This document shows, piece after piece, positions 1 through 8,500 of a DNA stretch of 64,000 bases. How positions within the stretch are numbered: the stretch's first letter is position 1; every line of letters begins with the position of its first letter. The position numbers and the translations under genes are program-made. The notes below the pieces were generated by a model. That model saw only the letters and a list, made by a program, of their open reading frames with translations. It was not told where the DNA came from and ran no database searches. The DNA lies in NCBI RefSeq assembly GCF_004795015.1, contig NZ_SSBI01000006.1, positions 1 to 64,000 on the forward strand, given 5' to 3'. Source of the DNA: Streptomyces sp. A1277. GTDB lineage: Bacteria > Actinomycetota > Actinomycetes > Streptomycetales > Streptomycetaceae.

Positions 1-61
1 CCCGGCCGGACGGTCGACAGATCAACGCCAGGACACCCGTGGGGTCGGTCGTAAGCAAGAG

Positions 62-808
62 TCAGACCGTCACGGCCGGGACTACCCGATCCTTGCGGGA
101 TCCGGTACGAACAGACTGACAGTCGTAGCTGGACCCAACTCGGCCCATGGAGCGGCGAATTCCGTGTCTGCGACATGCAGCGGCGAAGGCGTCCGATGTA
201 TATTGCGTGCCGCGATCCGAGTGAAATACCACGCCATCGACAGATCCGCCACGGGTGGCGACAGCTGCCTCGATCGCATTGATGACCAGATCGGCCCGCA
301 TGTGCTCGGCCATGGACCAGCCGACCACCCGCCGCGAGTGCATGTCGATGACGGTCGCCAGATACACCCAGGCGTTCCCGACCGGCAGGTAGGTAATGTC
401 GCCGCACCAGCGCACGTCTGTTCTGGATGCGGTGAAGTCGCGTTTCACCAGATCGGGTGCTTTGGGCGCTCGCGCGTCCTGCACCGTGGTGCGTTTTCCC
501 TTACGTAGGTGGCGGCCGGCGATTCCGGCGGCGCGCATCAGCCTGGCGACCCGCTTGTGGTTCACCACCGGACCTGATTCCCGCAGCTCACGCGTGATCC
601 GGGGAACACCGTAGGCGCCGTTGGTCCCGGTGTGAATGCCGCGGATCCGTTCGGTCAGCGCCTCCTCCGCCGCCGCCCTGGCCGCCCGGTCAGGCCCGGC
701 GGCCCGCCAGCGGTAGAAGCCGGACCGAGAGACCCCGAAGATTCTGCACAGCCGCTGTATGCCGTACTCCATGTGGTGGTCGGAGATGAACCGCCAGCGG
801 CCGGTCAT
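62..808 (-). pseudogene. IS3 transposase OrfB (rve integrase core), C-terminally disrupted
   Basis: This is the DDE transposase half of the IS3 element. It has the N-terminal HTH_21-type segment (YGIQRLCRIFGVSRSGFYRW, residues 15-34) and an integrase core with the first Asp in WCGDITYLP and the second in VFHSDRGTQYTS. Intact relatives continue SSYDNALAES..., supplying the catalytic Glu. Here the frame runs SSYDCQSVRTGS and stops, so the Glu and about 50-60 residues are replaced by unrelated sequence from base 121 downwards. The start ATG at 808 overlaps the orfA stop (ATGA). I read it as inactive. Whether the break came from a nested insertion or a deletion cannot be told from this window. 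Confidence 0.85.
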
Positions 809-1147
809 CGACCCATCTCCTTCGCAAAATACTGCGCCGCCTTCTTCAGGATCTCCTTCTCGAGCTCCAGCTCACGCACCTGCTTACGCAGCCGCTTCAG
901 CTCCTCACGCTCCGCCGGAGTCATCGGCTCACCACCCCCGCCGACCTGGGCGGCTTCGGCCGTACGTACCCATTTCCGCAGGGACTCGGTGTTGACACCA
1001 AGGTCCTTGGCCACCGAGTTGATGGACCGGCCGGTGGAGGCCACCAGCTTGATCGCGTCCTGCTTGAACTCTTCCGAATACCGGGCTGTACCCACCACGA
1101 CACCTCCATGCCAGATCCCACGATCTGACCCTCAAGAGATGTCCACA
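122..1147 (-). mobile_element. IS3-family insertion sequence, one end missing
   Basis: Two overlapping leftward genes form the standard IS3 orfA-orfB pair. The upstream boundary lies near 1140-1150, where the minus strand reads TGTGGACATCTC just before RHS coding sequence resumes. The opposite end is lost: similarity to IS3 transposases stops at about base 122, inside orfB, before the last catalytic residue. Bases 1-121 are a different sequence that I could not identify; it may belong to another element. The exact ends and any target duplication cannot be given because the second inverted repeat is absent. The element is therefore probably immobile by itself. Confidence 0.75.
805..1098 (-). 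CDS. IS3 transposase OrfA (HTH_Tnp_1)
   Basis: This 97-residue protein is the DNA-binding partner of the IS3 transposase. Residues 1-50 carry the HTH typical of the family (RYSEEFKQDAIKLV, then a turn and LGVNTESLRKWV). The C-terminal third is a leucine-zipper-like coiled coil (EELKRLRKQVRELELEKEIL) that in this family promotes dimerisation and pairing with OrfB. Its length is normal and no damage is visible. Its stop overlaps the start of orfB by four bases; IS3 elements usually make the active OrfAB protein by programmed -1 frameshifting near such a junction. With orfB broken, OrfA alone could at most act as a repressor. Confidence 0.9.
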   Translation of the reverse strand: MVGTARYSEEFKQDAIKLVASTGRSINSVAKDLGVNTESLRKWVRTAEAAQVGGGGEPMTPAEREELKRLRKQVRELELEKEILKKAAQYFAKEMGR

Positions 1148-2034
1148 AACGCGGGCAAACCCCAATCAACGGATACACCTACAGCAACAACAACCCCACC
1201 ACCTACAGCGACCCCACCGGCCTGATGCTCCTGCCCATGTGTGACTGTGGCGGGGGCTCCACCGAGGGAGACACCTCCGGGGACAAGGGTGGCTCCGACA
1301 GTGGCGACTCAGGAGATGTCAGCGGCACCACCAACAGTGAGTCCGGGGGGTGCGATAAGACGTGTCAAGATGCGCTTTCAGCTCTAGGGAAACTGATGAA
1401 GGGGCATCAGGGATCGCTTTATCAAAGTCTCGCGAAAGAGCTTCGGAAATATGTTTTGACAGTGGCTGGTAACTCGAAGTGCGTCGAAGGCGCGATGGTG
1501 ACCTCCGGGGCTGCTGCAGGCTGTGCAGACATGGCGAAAACTGGGTCGACCGCAACCTGGAATGACTTGCTCAACGAGTGGCTTAACGGGAAGGGTGGGG
1601 TTCGAACTTTCGGTGCCGGGAGTCTCCTCACGCAGCAGTTGGCTGGCAATAAGTACTCAACGGAGTTGCTCGCCGAGCTGCAGAAGAAAATCTCTGGTGC
1701 TGGGTATGACATCAGCCCGAATGATCCGGATGCCAAACTGGGCGGCGTATCGAAACGTAAGGACCCGAAGTCGAATATCCTCCGAGATATTACGGGGATG
1801 CTTACAGACGGACAGCACGGCGCCTCGACGCCAGAAGCATTCTTTGGATCTTACGACCAGGTGCACCAGGTGATTAACGTAGATAAGCAAAACAGGAGCT
1901 TCACAGTTGCCTTTGCTGCATACAATGCAACAGGGATGCATTCTTTGACCCACTTCTGGCCTGACGTTGCACAGGGTCGACAGATGGCTAATCTGCACCA
2001 GACGTACTACTGGACTGTTACGGTGACGGAGTGA
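1147..2034 (+). CDS. RHS-repeat protein C-terminal fragment with putative toxin domain (5' end lost)
   Basis: The frame is open from 1129. Its first residues, read through the insertion-sequence border, are INGYTYSNNNPTTYSDPTGL, the hallmark end of an RHS/YD-repeat core; the conserved DPTGL lies at 1210-1224, just before the first ATG at 1225. After a Gly/Ser/Asp-rich linker comes a variable tail of about 220 residues, in the place where RHS proteins carry toxin domains. The tail matches no family I recognise. Its last 100 residues (GSYDQVHQVINVD, NATGMHSLTHFWPD) look like a compact beta-rich fold. Codon use is clearly less G+C-rich than in the rest of the window. The cap, repeats and secretion signal are gone, so expression needs a new start, perhaps ATG 1225. 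The downstream gene overlaps by four bases and may encode immunity. Toxicity is inferred from position only. Confidence 0.7.
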   Translation, partial: KRGQTPINGYTYSNNNPTTYSDPTGLMLLPMCDCGGGSTEGDTSGDKGGSDSGDSGDVSGTTNSESGGCDKTCQDALSALGKLMKGHQGSLYQSLAKELRKYVLTVAGNSKCVEGAMVTSGAAAGCADMAKTGSTATWNDLLNEWLNGKGGVRTFGAGSLLTQQLAGNKYSTELLAELQKKISGAGYDISPNDPDAKLGGVSKRKDPKSNILRDITGMLTDGQHGASTPEAFFGSYDQVHQVINVDKQNRSFTVAFAAYNATGMHSLTHFWPDVAQGRQMANLHQTYYWTVTVTE

Positions 2035-2726
2035 AGGCGGTGGTGAAGTATACCGTGCATAAATTTCCGTTGCTCAGAGCCCTTCGCATAAGCACCATTC
2101 TGGTGCTCTTGTTGGGATTTCTGGCTGCGATGTCCTCTGTCTTCCCTCAAGAAGTTGGCATGTCTGAGCTGTCGCGTGACTTTAGCAACGGGCGTGCGAC
2201 GTCGATGCATGTGGTCTATGTGTCCCCCACAGAAGTTCGGGCACGATGGTCCACAGGGTTGCTGGGTGAAAAGGAACTCAGCCACCGGTTCGACGGGCTG
2301 GGTGATGAGCAGGATTTCGCGGACCTGGTTCGGTCCTCTCTCGGGACCCCGGGAAAAGAAATCTCCTTCGACTCGGTCGATCCACTGGCGCGCCTCGGCG
2401 GCCTGTCCGTGGCAATCCCTGTCCTCTATTGGCGGTTGATCGAACCGACGTGGCTCAAGTGGGCGGTCCTGGCAGCGTTTCTTGCGGTGCTCGCGGACAT
2501 CTGCCTGCGGCATTCCCTACGAGCTGTCAGCGCCGGCTACTGGCTTGGCCTAGGTGTGCTTCTCGGCATGGGCGTACTGGCCTACCTTTGGTCAGAGCCG
2601 TCCTCGCTGCTACGCAGGGATGGGACAGGTGTGGGCCGCATCTCTGGCGGTGGGGTCATTGTGCGGACACTCAGCTGGTCCGGGGCCACGGCCCTTCTGA
2701 CGCTTGCCATACTGGCGCTGCGCTGA
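2031..2726 (+). CDS. Small membrane protein, candidate immunity protein for the RHS tail
   Basis: No family is recognised. The 231 residues predict one N-terminal transmembrane helix (about 18-38), a soluble segment of about 90 residues (39-125) and three further helices (about 141-158, 170-188, 213-230). The GTG start lies inside the last codons of the RHS fragment (overlap GTGA), so the two are probably translationally coupled. That arrangement is typical of polymorphic toxin-immunity pairs. A membrane immunity protein would suit a toxin that damages the membrane or acts outside it; this is inference. Base composition matches the RHS tail and differs from the core genes to the right, which fits joint acquisition. 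Confidence 0.65.
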   Translation: MKAVVKYTVHKFPLLRALRISTILVLLLGFLAAMSSVFPQEVGMSELSRDFSNGRATSMHVVYVSPTEVRARWSTGLLGEKELSHRFDGLGDEQDFADLVRSSLGTPGKEISFDSVDPLARLGGLSVAIPVLYWRLIEPTWLKWAVLAAFLAVLADICLRHSLRAVSAGYWLGLGVLLGMGVLAYLWSEPSSLLRRDGTGVGRISGGGVIVRTLSWSGATALLTLAILALR

Positions 2727-2746
2727 TCTGAGCGTCTGAGGTGGAT

Positions 2747-2782
2747 GCCGCCGCTGCCGCCTACCTTGGCGGGAGCGGCGGC
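2747..2782. terminator. Hairpin between convergent genes
   Basis: An imperfect GC-rich inverted repeat (GCCGCCGCTGCCGCC paired with GGCGGGAGCGGCGGC) sits between the rightward membrane-protein gene and the leftward methyltransferase gene. It can serve both directions. There is no U tract, which is common in streptomycetes. Confidence 0.5.
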
Positions 2783-2856
2783 CGCCTGCGGTTCGGAACC
2801 GTGTCATACGTGGGCGGGGTCGCCGTGGGATGGACCGCTAGGAGGTCCAGGGCGGT

Positions 2857-3756
2857 TCATACCTCGGTGGGCCGGGTGGCGTAGAAGGCGACAGCTGAGG
2901 CAGCGGCTACGTTCAATGAGTCGACACCGGCATCCATCGGGATGCGTACATGCTCGTCGGCGGCCTGTAGCGCTCCGGCCGACAGCCCCTCCCCCTCCGT
3001 ACCCAGCATCAGGGCGAGCTTCTCGTAGCGGCGACCGGCGAGCTCGTCGAGCGTGATGGAGTTCGGCGAGAGGGCGAGAGCCGCGAGCACGAAGCCTTCT
3101 TGCCGGACGACTTCGGCGTCATGTGGCCATGACTCGAACCTGGCATACGGAACCGACAGGACAGCCCCCATGGACACCTTTACAGCCCGCCTATAGAGGG
3201 GGTCGGCACAGCGCGGAGTGAGGAACACGGCCTCCACTCCCAGAGCCGCCGCGTTGCGGAAAGCGGCACCCAGATTGGCATGATCAACGATATCCTCGAA
3301 GATCGCGATACGACGTTGACCAGCACGCTCTTGTAGACCCAAAGGCAACATCGCGCCGATGTTGGTGTGGTCGTTGACGGCCTCCATGACGACCACCCGG
3401 CGGGCGGTGCGCAGCAGTTCGTCGGCGGTCGGCAGGGGCTTGCGCTGCATGGAGGCGAGGGCGCCGCGGTGCACGTGGTAGCCGGTGACGCGTTCGGCGA
3501 GCTCCGGGCTTACCGCGTACACGGGGGCCGGGACCTCGTCGATGACGTCGCGCATCAGGTCGACCCACTTCGCCGAGAGCAGCATGGAGCGCATCTCGTA
3601 CCCGGCGTGCCGGGCGCGTCTGATCACCTTCTCCCCCTCGGCGATGAAGAGGCCCTCGGCGGGCTCCCTTCTGCGCCGCAGTTCCACATCGGTCAGGCCG
3701 GTGTAGTCGCTCAGGCGGGGGTCGTCGGGGTCGTCGACGGTGATGAGATCAGCCAC
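2857..3756 (-). CDS. TrmH/SpoU-family RNA 2'-O-methyltransferase, apparently chimeric
   Basis: This is a SPOUT methyltransferase that would transfer a methyl group from SAM to a ribose in tRNA or rRNA. The SpoU motifs are visible: NLGAAFRN (motif 1), LMLGTEGEGLS (motif 2) and IPMDAGVDSLNVAAASAV (motif 3). I chose GTG 3756 because family members begin ADLITV...DPDDPRL; an ATG at 3792 would add 12 residues. The odd part is motif 1. The N-terminal half reads VVVMEAVNDHTNIGAM (about residues 122-136), which normally runs straight into FRNAAALG. Here about 28 residues intervene, and the same element recurs as IAIFEDIVDHANLGAAFRN. The inserted stretch and the C-terminal half use less G+C-rich codons than the N-terminal half, so two related genes seem to have been joined. 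Activity is uncertain. Confidence 0.85.
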   Translation of the reverse strand: MADLITVDDPDDPRLSDYTGLTDVELRRRREPAEGLFIAEGEKVIRRARHAGYEMRSMLLSAKWVDLMRDVIDEVPAPVYAVSPELAERVTGYHVHRGALASMQRKPLPTADELLRTARRVVVMEAVNDHTNIGAMLPLGLQERAGQRRIAIFEDIVDHANLGAAFRNAAALGVEAVFLTPRCADPLYRRAVKVSMGAVLSVPYARFESWPHDAEVVRQEGFVLAALALSPNSITLDELAGRRYEKLALMLGTEGEGLSAGALQAADEHVRIPMDAGVDSLNVAAASAVAFYATRPTEV

Positions 3757-3820
3757 GGTTTTGATACTGCCTTGTCCGGTGTGTGCTGCCAACGGTCTGG
3801 AGGAGATCCGTTACCGCTGG

Positions 3821-5071
3821 TTACCTGGCGGTCGGTGCGGTGGCCGGGCCTACCGCGACGACATCGCCGATGACGATGACGGCGGGCGGGCGTACATCCT
3901 CGGCGACCACGCGCTCGGCGACGGTCGCGAGCGTCGCGTCGACGCGGCGCTGGGCGGCCGTCGTCCCTTCCTGGACGAGCGCGACCGGGGTCTCGGGGGA
4001 CCTGCCGTGCTCGACGAGTGCGCGGGCGATGGCACCGATCTTGTCGACGGCCATCAGGAGCACCAGGGTGCCGCGCAGCCGGGCGACGGCCGCCCAGTCG
4101 ACCAGCGAACGCTCGTCGTCGGGGGCGACATGGCCGCTGACCACGGTGAACTCGTGGGCGACGCCGCGGTGGGTGACGGGGATGCCGGCCGCGCCGGGCA
4201 CCGAGATCGAGCTGGAGATGCCGGGGACGACCGTGCACGGGATGCCCTCGGCGGCGAGCGCCTGAGCCTCCTCCATGCCCCGGCCGAAGACGAACGGGTC
4301 GCCGCCCTTGAGCCGGACGACCGCCTTGCCCGCCTTGGCGTGCTCGATCAGGGCGTTGTTGATGGCCTCCTGCGCCATGTAGCGGCCGTACGGGATCTTC
4401 GCGGCGTCGATCACCTCGACGTGCGGCGGGAGTTCGTCCAGCAGGTCGCGCGGGCCGAGCCGGTCGGCGATGACGACGTCCGCCTCGGCGAGGAGGCGGC
4501 GGCCGCGGACGGTGATCAGGTCGGGGTCGCCGGGGCCGCCGCCGACCAGGGCGACGCCGGCGGTCCGGGTGCGGTGGTGCGGGGCGGCGATGCTGCCGTC
4601 GCGCAGGCCCTCGACGATCGCGTCGCGGACGGCGGCCGAGTGGCGCGGGTCGCGGCCGTGCGCACCCGCGGTGAGCACGGCGACGGTCACGCCCTCGCTG
4701 CGGCCGGTGGCCGGGGTCCAGGCGGTGGCGGCTTCCGCGTCGTCGCTGCGGACGCACCAGGTGCGGGTGCGCTCGGCCTCGGCGGACGCGGCGTCGTTGG
4801 CGACCGGGTCGTCGGTCGCGATGAGCGCGTACCAGGTGTCGGTCAGGTCGCCTTCGGCGTACGGGCGGCGCTCCCAGCGGATCTCGCCGGCGTCGGCCAT
4901 CGCCTCGACGGACGCGGTGGCGGACGGGGACACGAGGACGATGTCGGCTCCGGCCGCGATGAGGGCGGGGAGGCGGCGCTGCGCGACCTGGCCGCCGCCG
5001 ACGACGACTACGCGGCGCCCGCTCAGGCGCAGTCCGACGGGGTAAGCGGGGCGATCGGCGTGCTCGGCCAT
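3821..5071 (-). CDS. cobA: Uroporphyrinogen-III C-methyltransferase with precorrin-2 dehydrogenase domain
   Basis: This cytosolic enzyme takes uroporphyrinogen III to precorrin-2 and probably on to sirohydrochlorin, the branch point to cobalamin and siroheme. Residues 1-120 are the NAD-dependent CysG-N type domain with the Rossmann motif VVVVGGGQVAQRRL (21-34). Residues 170-416 are the SAM-dependent SUMT domain with GGGPGDPDLIT (177-187), KIPYGRYMAQEAINN, RLKGGDPFVFGRG and the VVPGISSS loop. At 416 residues it is shorter than E. coli CysG because the two domains are joined by a compressed linker. Start ATG 5071 gives MAEHADRP; the frame is open further upstream but runs through repeats. It lies with cobT and cobL, though 470 bases from cobT, so it may have its own promoter. 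Confidence 0.9.
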   Translation of the reverse strand: MAEHADRPAYPVGLRLSGRRVVVVGGGQVAQRRLPALIAAGADIVLVSPSATASVEAMADAGEIRWERRPYAEGDLTDTWYALIATDDPVANDAASAEAERTRTWCVRSDDAEAATAWTPATGRSEGVTVAVLTAGAHGRDPRHSAAVRDAIVEGLRDGSIAAPHHRTRTAGVALVGGGPGDPDLITVRGRRLLAEADVVIADRLGPRDLLDELPPHVEVIDAAKIPYGRYMAQEAINNALIEHAKAGKAVVRLKGGDPFVFGRGMEEAQALAAEGIPCTVVPGISSSISVPGAAGIPVTHRGVAHEFTVVSGHVAPDDERSLVDWAAVARLRGTLVLLMAVDKIGAIARALVEHGRSPETPVALVQEGTTAAQRRVDATLATVAERVVAEDVRPPAVIVIGDVVAVGPATAPTAR

Positions 5072-5544
5072 GGCGGTGCGGGCTCCTCGTGCGATGCGGG
5101 GTGCGCGGCCGCTGCGGCGGTGGAGCGGCTGTGATGTGCGGGGTTCACGATACGGGGTGGGGTGCGGGTGCGTGGGGGGCGCGGGTGCGGTGGGGGGTGC
5201 GGGTGCGGTGGGGGGTGCGGGTGCGGTGGGGGGTGCGGGTGCGGTGGGGGGTGCGGGTGCGGTGGGTGGGTGGGTGGGGGTGGGACGCCTGCGGCGGGCG
5301 TTCCCCTCCCCGCCCCTTCCCGTAACCGGGGCGCTGCCCCGGGCCCCGCGCCTCAAGCGCCGGCGGGGCTGGGTTTCGGGGCTCCGCCCCGGACCCCGCG
5401 CCTCAAGCGCCGGAGGGGCTGGGGTTTCGGGGCTCCGCCCCGGACCCCGCGCCTCAAACGCCGGCGGGGCTGGATCTCCGAGCCTCTCCGGCGATTGAGG
5501 CGCGGGGGTTCGGGGGCAGCGCCCCCGAACCCCCACGGCCGCGG
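5072..5544. repeat. Gene-free stretch with 18-bp tandem repeats and dispersed GC-rich repeats
   Basis: No gene is supported here. From about 5164 to 5270 an 18-base unit, GCGGGTGCGGTGGGGGGT, is repeated about six times; units at 5181, 5199, 5217 and 5235 are identical. The plus strand is one long series of G runs, able in principle to form G-quadruplexes. From 5351 to 5473 a second repeat of about 50 bases (CCTCAAGCGCCGGCGGGGCT...TTCGGGGCTCCGCCCC) occurs twice fully and once in part, each full copy with a GGGGC-TCC-GCCCC hairpin. The second type resembles the intergenic repeat often met in Streptomyces chromosomes. The apparent reading frames across it are repeat artefacts. Confidence 0.85.
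5504..5534 (-). terminator. Strong hairpin downstream of cobT
   Basis: Perfect 14-base arms, GGGGGTTCGGGGGC and GCCCCCGAACCCCC, flank a 3-base loop. The hairpin lies 11 bases past the cobT stop and is the likely end of that transcript. Confidence 0.8.
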
Positions 5545-8500
5545 CTACTTCTCCGTTACGCCTGCCGAGTCGAACGTCGCCACCTCGTGCATCGCACGGG
5601 CCGCGCTCTGCACGATCGGGAGGGCCAGCAGGGCGCCGGTCCCCTCGCCGAGGCGGAGGTCGAGGTCGACCAGGGGGCGCAGGCCCAGCTTGTTGAGGGC
5701 TGCCACGTGGCCCGGCTCGGCGCTGCGGTGGCCCGCGATGCAGGCCGCCAGGGCCTCCGGGGCGATCGCACGGGCCACCAGGGCGGCCGCACCCGCGCTC
5801 ACGCCGTCGAGGATCACCGGCGTGCGGAGCGACGCCCCGCCCAGCAGGAACCCGGCCATCGCCGCGTGCTCCAGGCCACCGACCGCCGACAGGACGCCGA
5901 TCGGGTCCGCCGGGTCCGGCTGGTGCAGTTCGAGGGCGCGGCGCACCACGTCGATCTTGCGGGCGTGCATCTCGTCGTTGATGCCCGTGCCCCGGCCCGT
6001 CACCTCGGCCGCGTCCATCCCCGTGTACACGCAGATCAGGGCCGCCGACGCCGTCGTGTTGGCGATGCCCATCTCACCGGTCAGCAGGGCTTTGTTGCCC
6101 GCCGCGACCAGATCGCGCGCGGTCTCGATGCCGACCTCGATCGCCGCGTGGACCTCCTCGCGGGTGAGCGCGGGGCCCGTCGTGAAGTCCGCCGTACCGG
6201 CCCGCACCTTGCGGGGCAGCAGGCCGGGCATCGCGGGCAGTTCCGCGACCGCGCCGACGTCCACCACGCACACCTCGGCGCCGACCTGCGCCGCGAAGGC
6301 GTTGCAGACCGCCCCGCCGCCGAGCATGTTCGCGATCATCTGGCCCGTGACCTCCTGCGGCCACGCCGTGACGCCCTGCGCGTGCACCCCGTGGTCACCC
6401 GCGAAGACCGCGACGGCCGCGGGCTCGGGGATCGGCGGCGGGCACATCCGGGACAGCCCGGACAGCTGCGCCGAGATGATCTCCAGCATGCCGAGCGCGC
6501 CGGCCGGTTTGGTCATCCGCTTCTGGCGCTCCCACGCCTCGCCCAGCGCCTTGGCGTCCAGGGGCCGGATGTTGGAGATCGTCTCCTGCAGCAGGTCGTG
6601 CGGCGCCTCGCCGGGCAGCGCACGGCGGCCGTACGTCTCCTCGTGCACGACCCACGACAGCGGCCGCCTCTTCGACCAGCCCGTCTGCATCAGCTCGGGG
6701 TCCTCCGGGAACTCGTCCACGTACCCCACACACAGGTACGCCACGACCTCCAGGTGTTCCGGCAGTCCCAGCGCCCGCACCATCTCGCGCTCGTCGAAGA
6801 AGCTCACCCAGCCGACGCCCAGGCCCTCGGCTCGCGCCGCCAGCCACAGGTTCTCCACGGCCAGCGCCGAGGAGTACGGGGCCATCTGCGGCTGCGTGTG
6901 CCGGCCCAGCGTGTGGCGGCCGCCCCGCGTCGGGTCCGCGGTCACGACGATGTTGACCGGTGTGTCGAGGATCGCCTCGATCTTCAGTTCCTTGAACTGC
7001 TTCGCCCGGGCCTTCGGCAGCGATTTGGCGTACGCCTCCCGCTGCTGCTGCGCCAGCTCGTGCATCGAGCGGCGCGTCTCCGCCGACCGGATCACCACGA
7101 AGTCCCACGGCTGCGAGTGCCCCACGCTGGGCGCGGTGTGTGCCGCTTCCAGGACGCGCAGCAGCACCTCGTGCGGGATGGGGTCGCCGCGGAAGCCGTT
7201 GCGGATGTCGCGGCGCTCCCGCATGACCCGCAGGACCGCCTCCCGCTCCGCGTCGTCGTACCCGGGCGCGGGCGGCGCGGCGGCAGGCGTCTCCTCCTGC
7301 TCCGCCGCCTCAGGCCGGGGCGCGGACTCGGGTGCGGATACGGGCTCGGATACGGACTCGGGTGCGGATACGGGCTCGGGTGCGGATACGGGCTCGGGTC
7401 CGGGGTCGGGCACGGACGCGGGCTCGGGGCCGGTCTCGTCTGTCCGGGGGCTCTCCGGGGCCTCGGCTGCTGCCGGTGCCTCCGGCACGGCGGGGGTCTC
7501 GGAAACCTCGGTAGCCGCTTCCGGAACCTCTGCTTCTGCGGGCTGGGGCGCCTCGGCGGGCGCCATGGCCTCGGCGGGCTCAGGTGTTTCGGCAGCCTCG
7601 GCGGCAACCAGGGTCTCAGGCGCTTCGGCGGTCTCTGCGGCCTCAGGAGCTGCGGCAGCCTCAGGGCTGGCGACGGCCTCGACCTCGGGAGCCGCCGTGG
7701 CCTCGGCGGTCTCGGCAGCCTCAGCCTCGGGAGACCCGATGACCACAGCGGCCTCCGGGACCTCAGGGACCTCAGGGGTCACAGGGGTCACAGGGGTCAC
7801 AGAGGTCACAGGAACCTCAATGGCCTCAGCCGTCTCCGGGGCCACCGCTGCCTCCGGCGCCTCTGCGGCCGGGGTTTCGGCCACCGGCTCCGGCGCAACG
7901 GCCGTGGGCGGCGCTTCCGGCTCCGGCTGGACCGGCTCCGCCACGGGCAGGGTCTCCGGCTCCGCCTCACCGCCGAGGTCCGGGGTCTCGATGACCTCCG
8001 GCTCCTGCTCGGGCTCCAGCTCCGTGGCCGTGGGCTCGGCGACCGGCGCCGGGGCCACGGCCTCGGGCTGTATCGACTGCTCGGCCGCCGGCGCGGGGAC
8101 CACGGGTACGGCTTCCTCCTGCACGGGGGCCGGCTCCACGACCACCGGCGCCTCGGCCACGGCCGGCCGGTCCACCGGCGGGGCCACCGCCGCGGGGGCC
8201 TCCGCCACCGCGGCCGGCTCCGCCGCTTCGGCGGCCACCGGCTCCGGGACGACCGTTTCTGCTGCGGGGGCCTGGGCCACGGGCTCGGGAGCCGCCGGCT
8301 GGGCGGTCCACTGGTGCGTGTCCTGCGGGGGGATCTCGCCGAGCTGGGGGCCCGGGAGCGGGGGCTCGAAGTACTCGGGTTCAGCGGTCGCCGGGCCCGC
8401 GTGGCGGGCGGCGGACGGGGCGGGAGCCTGGGACGGGGCCTGAGGGGCTCCGGCCGGACCCCGGTCGGCGAGCGAGCGGACCACGCCGGCGCCCGACGTA

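Noticed and set aside
7092-7607. Frame giving Pro/Arg repeats opposite to the VSAPES repeats of cobT
   Set aside because: It is a phase-shifted reading of the cobT low-complexity region.
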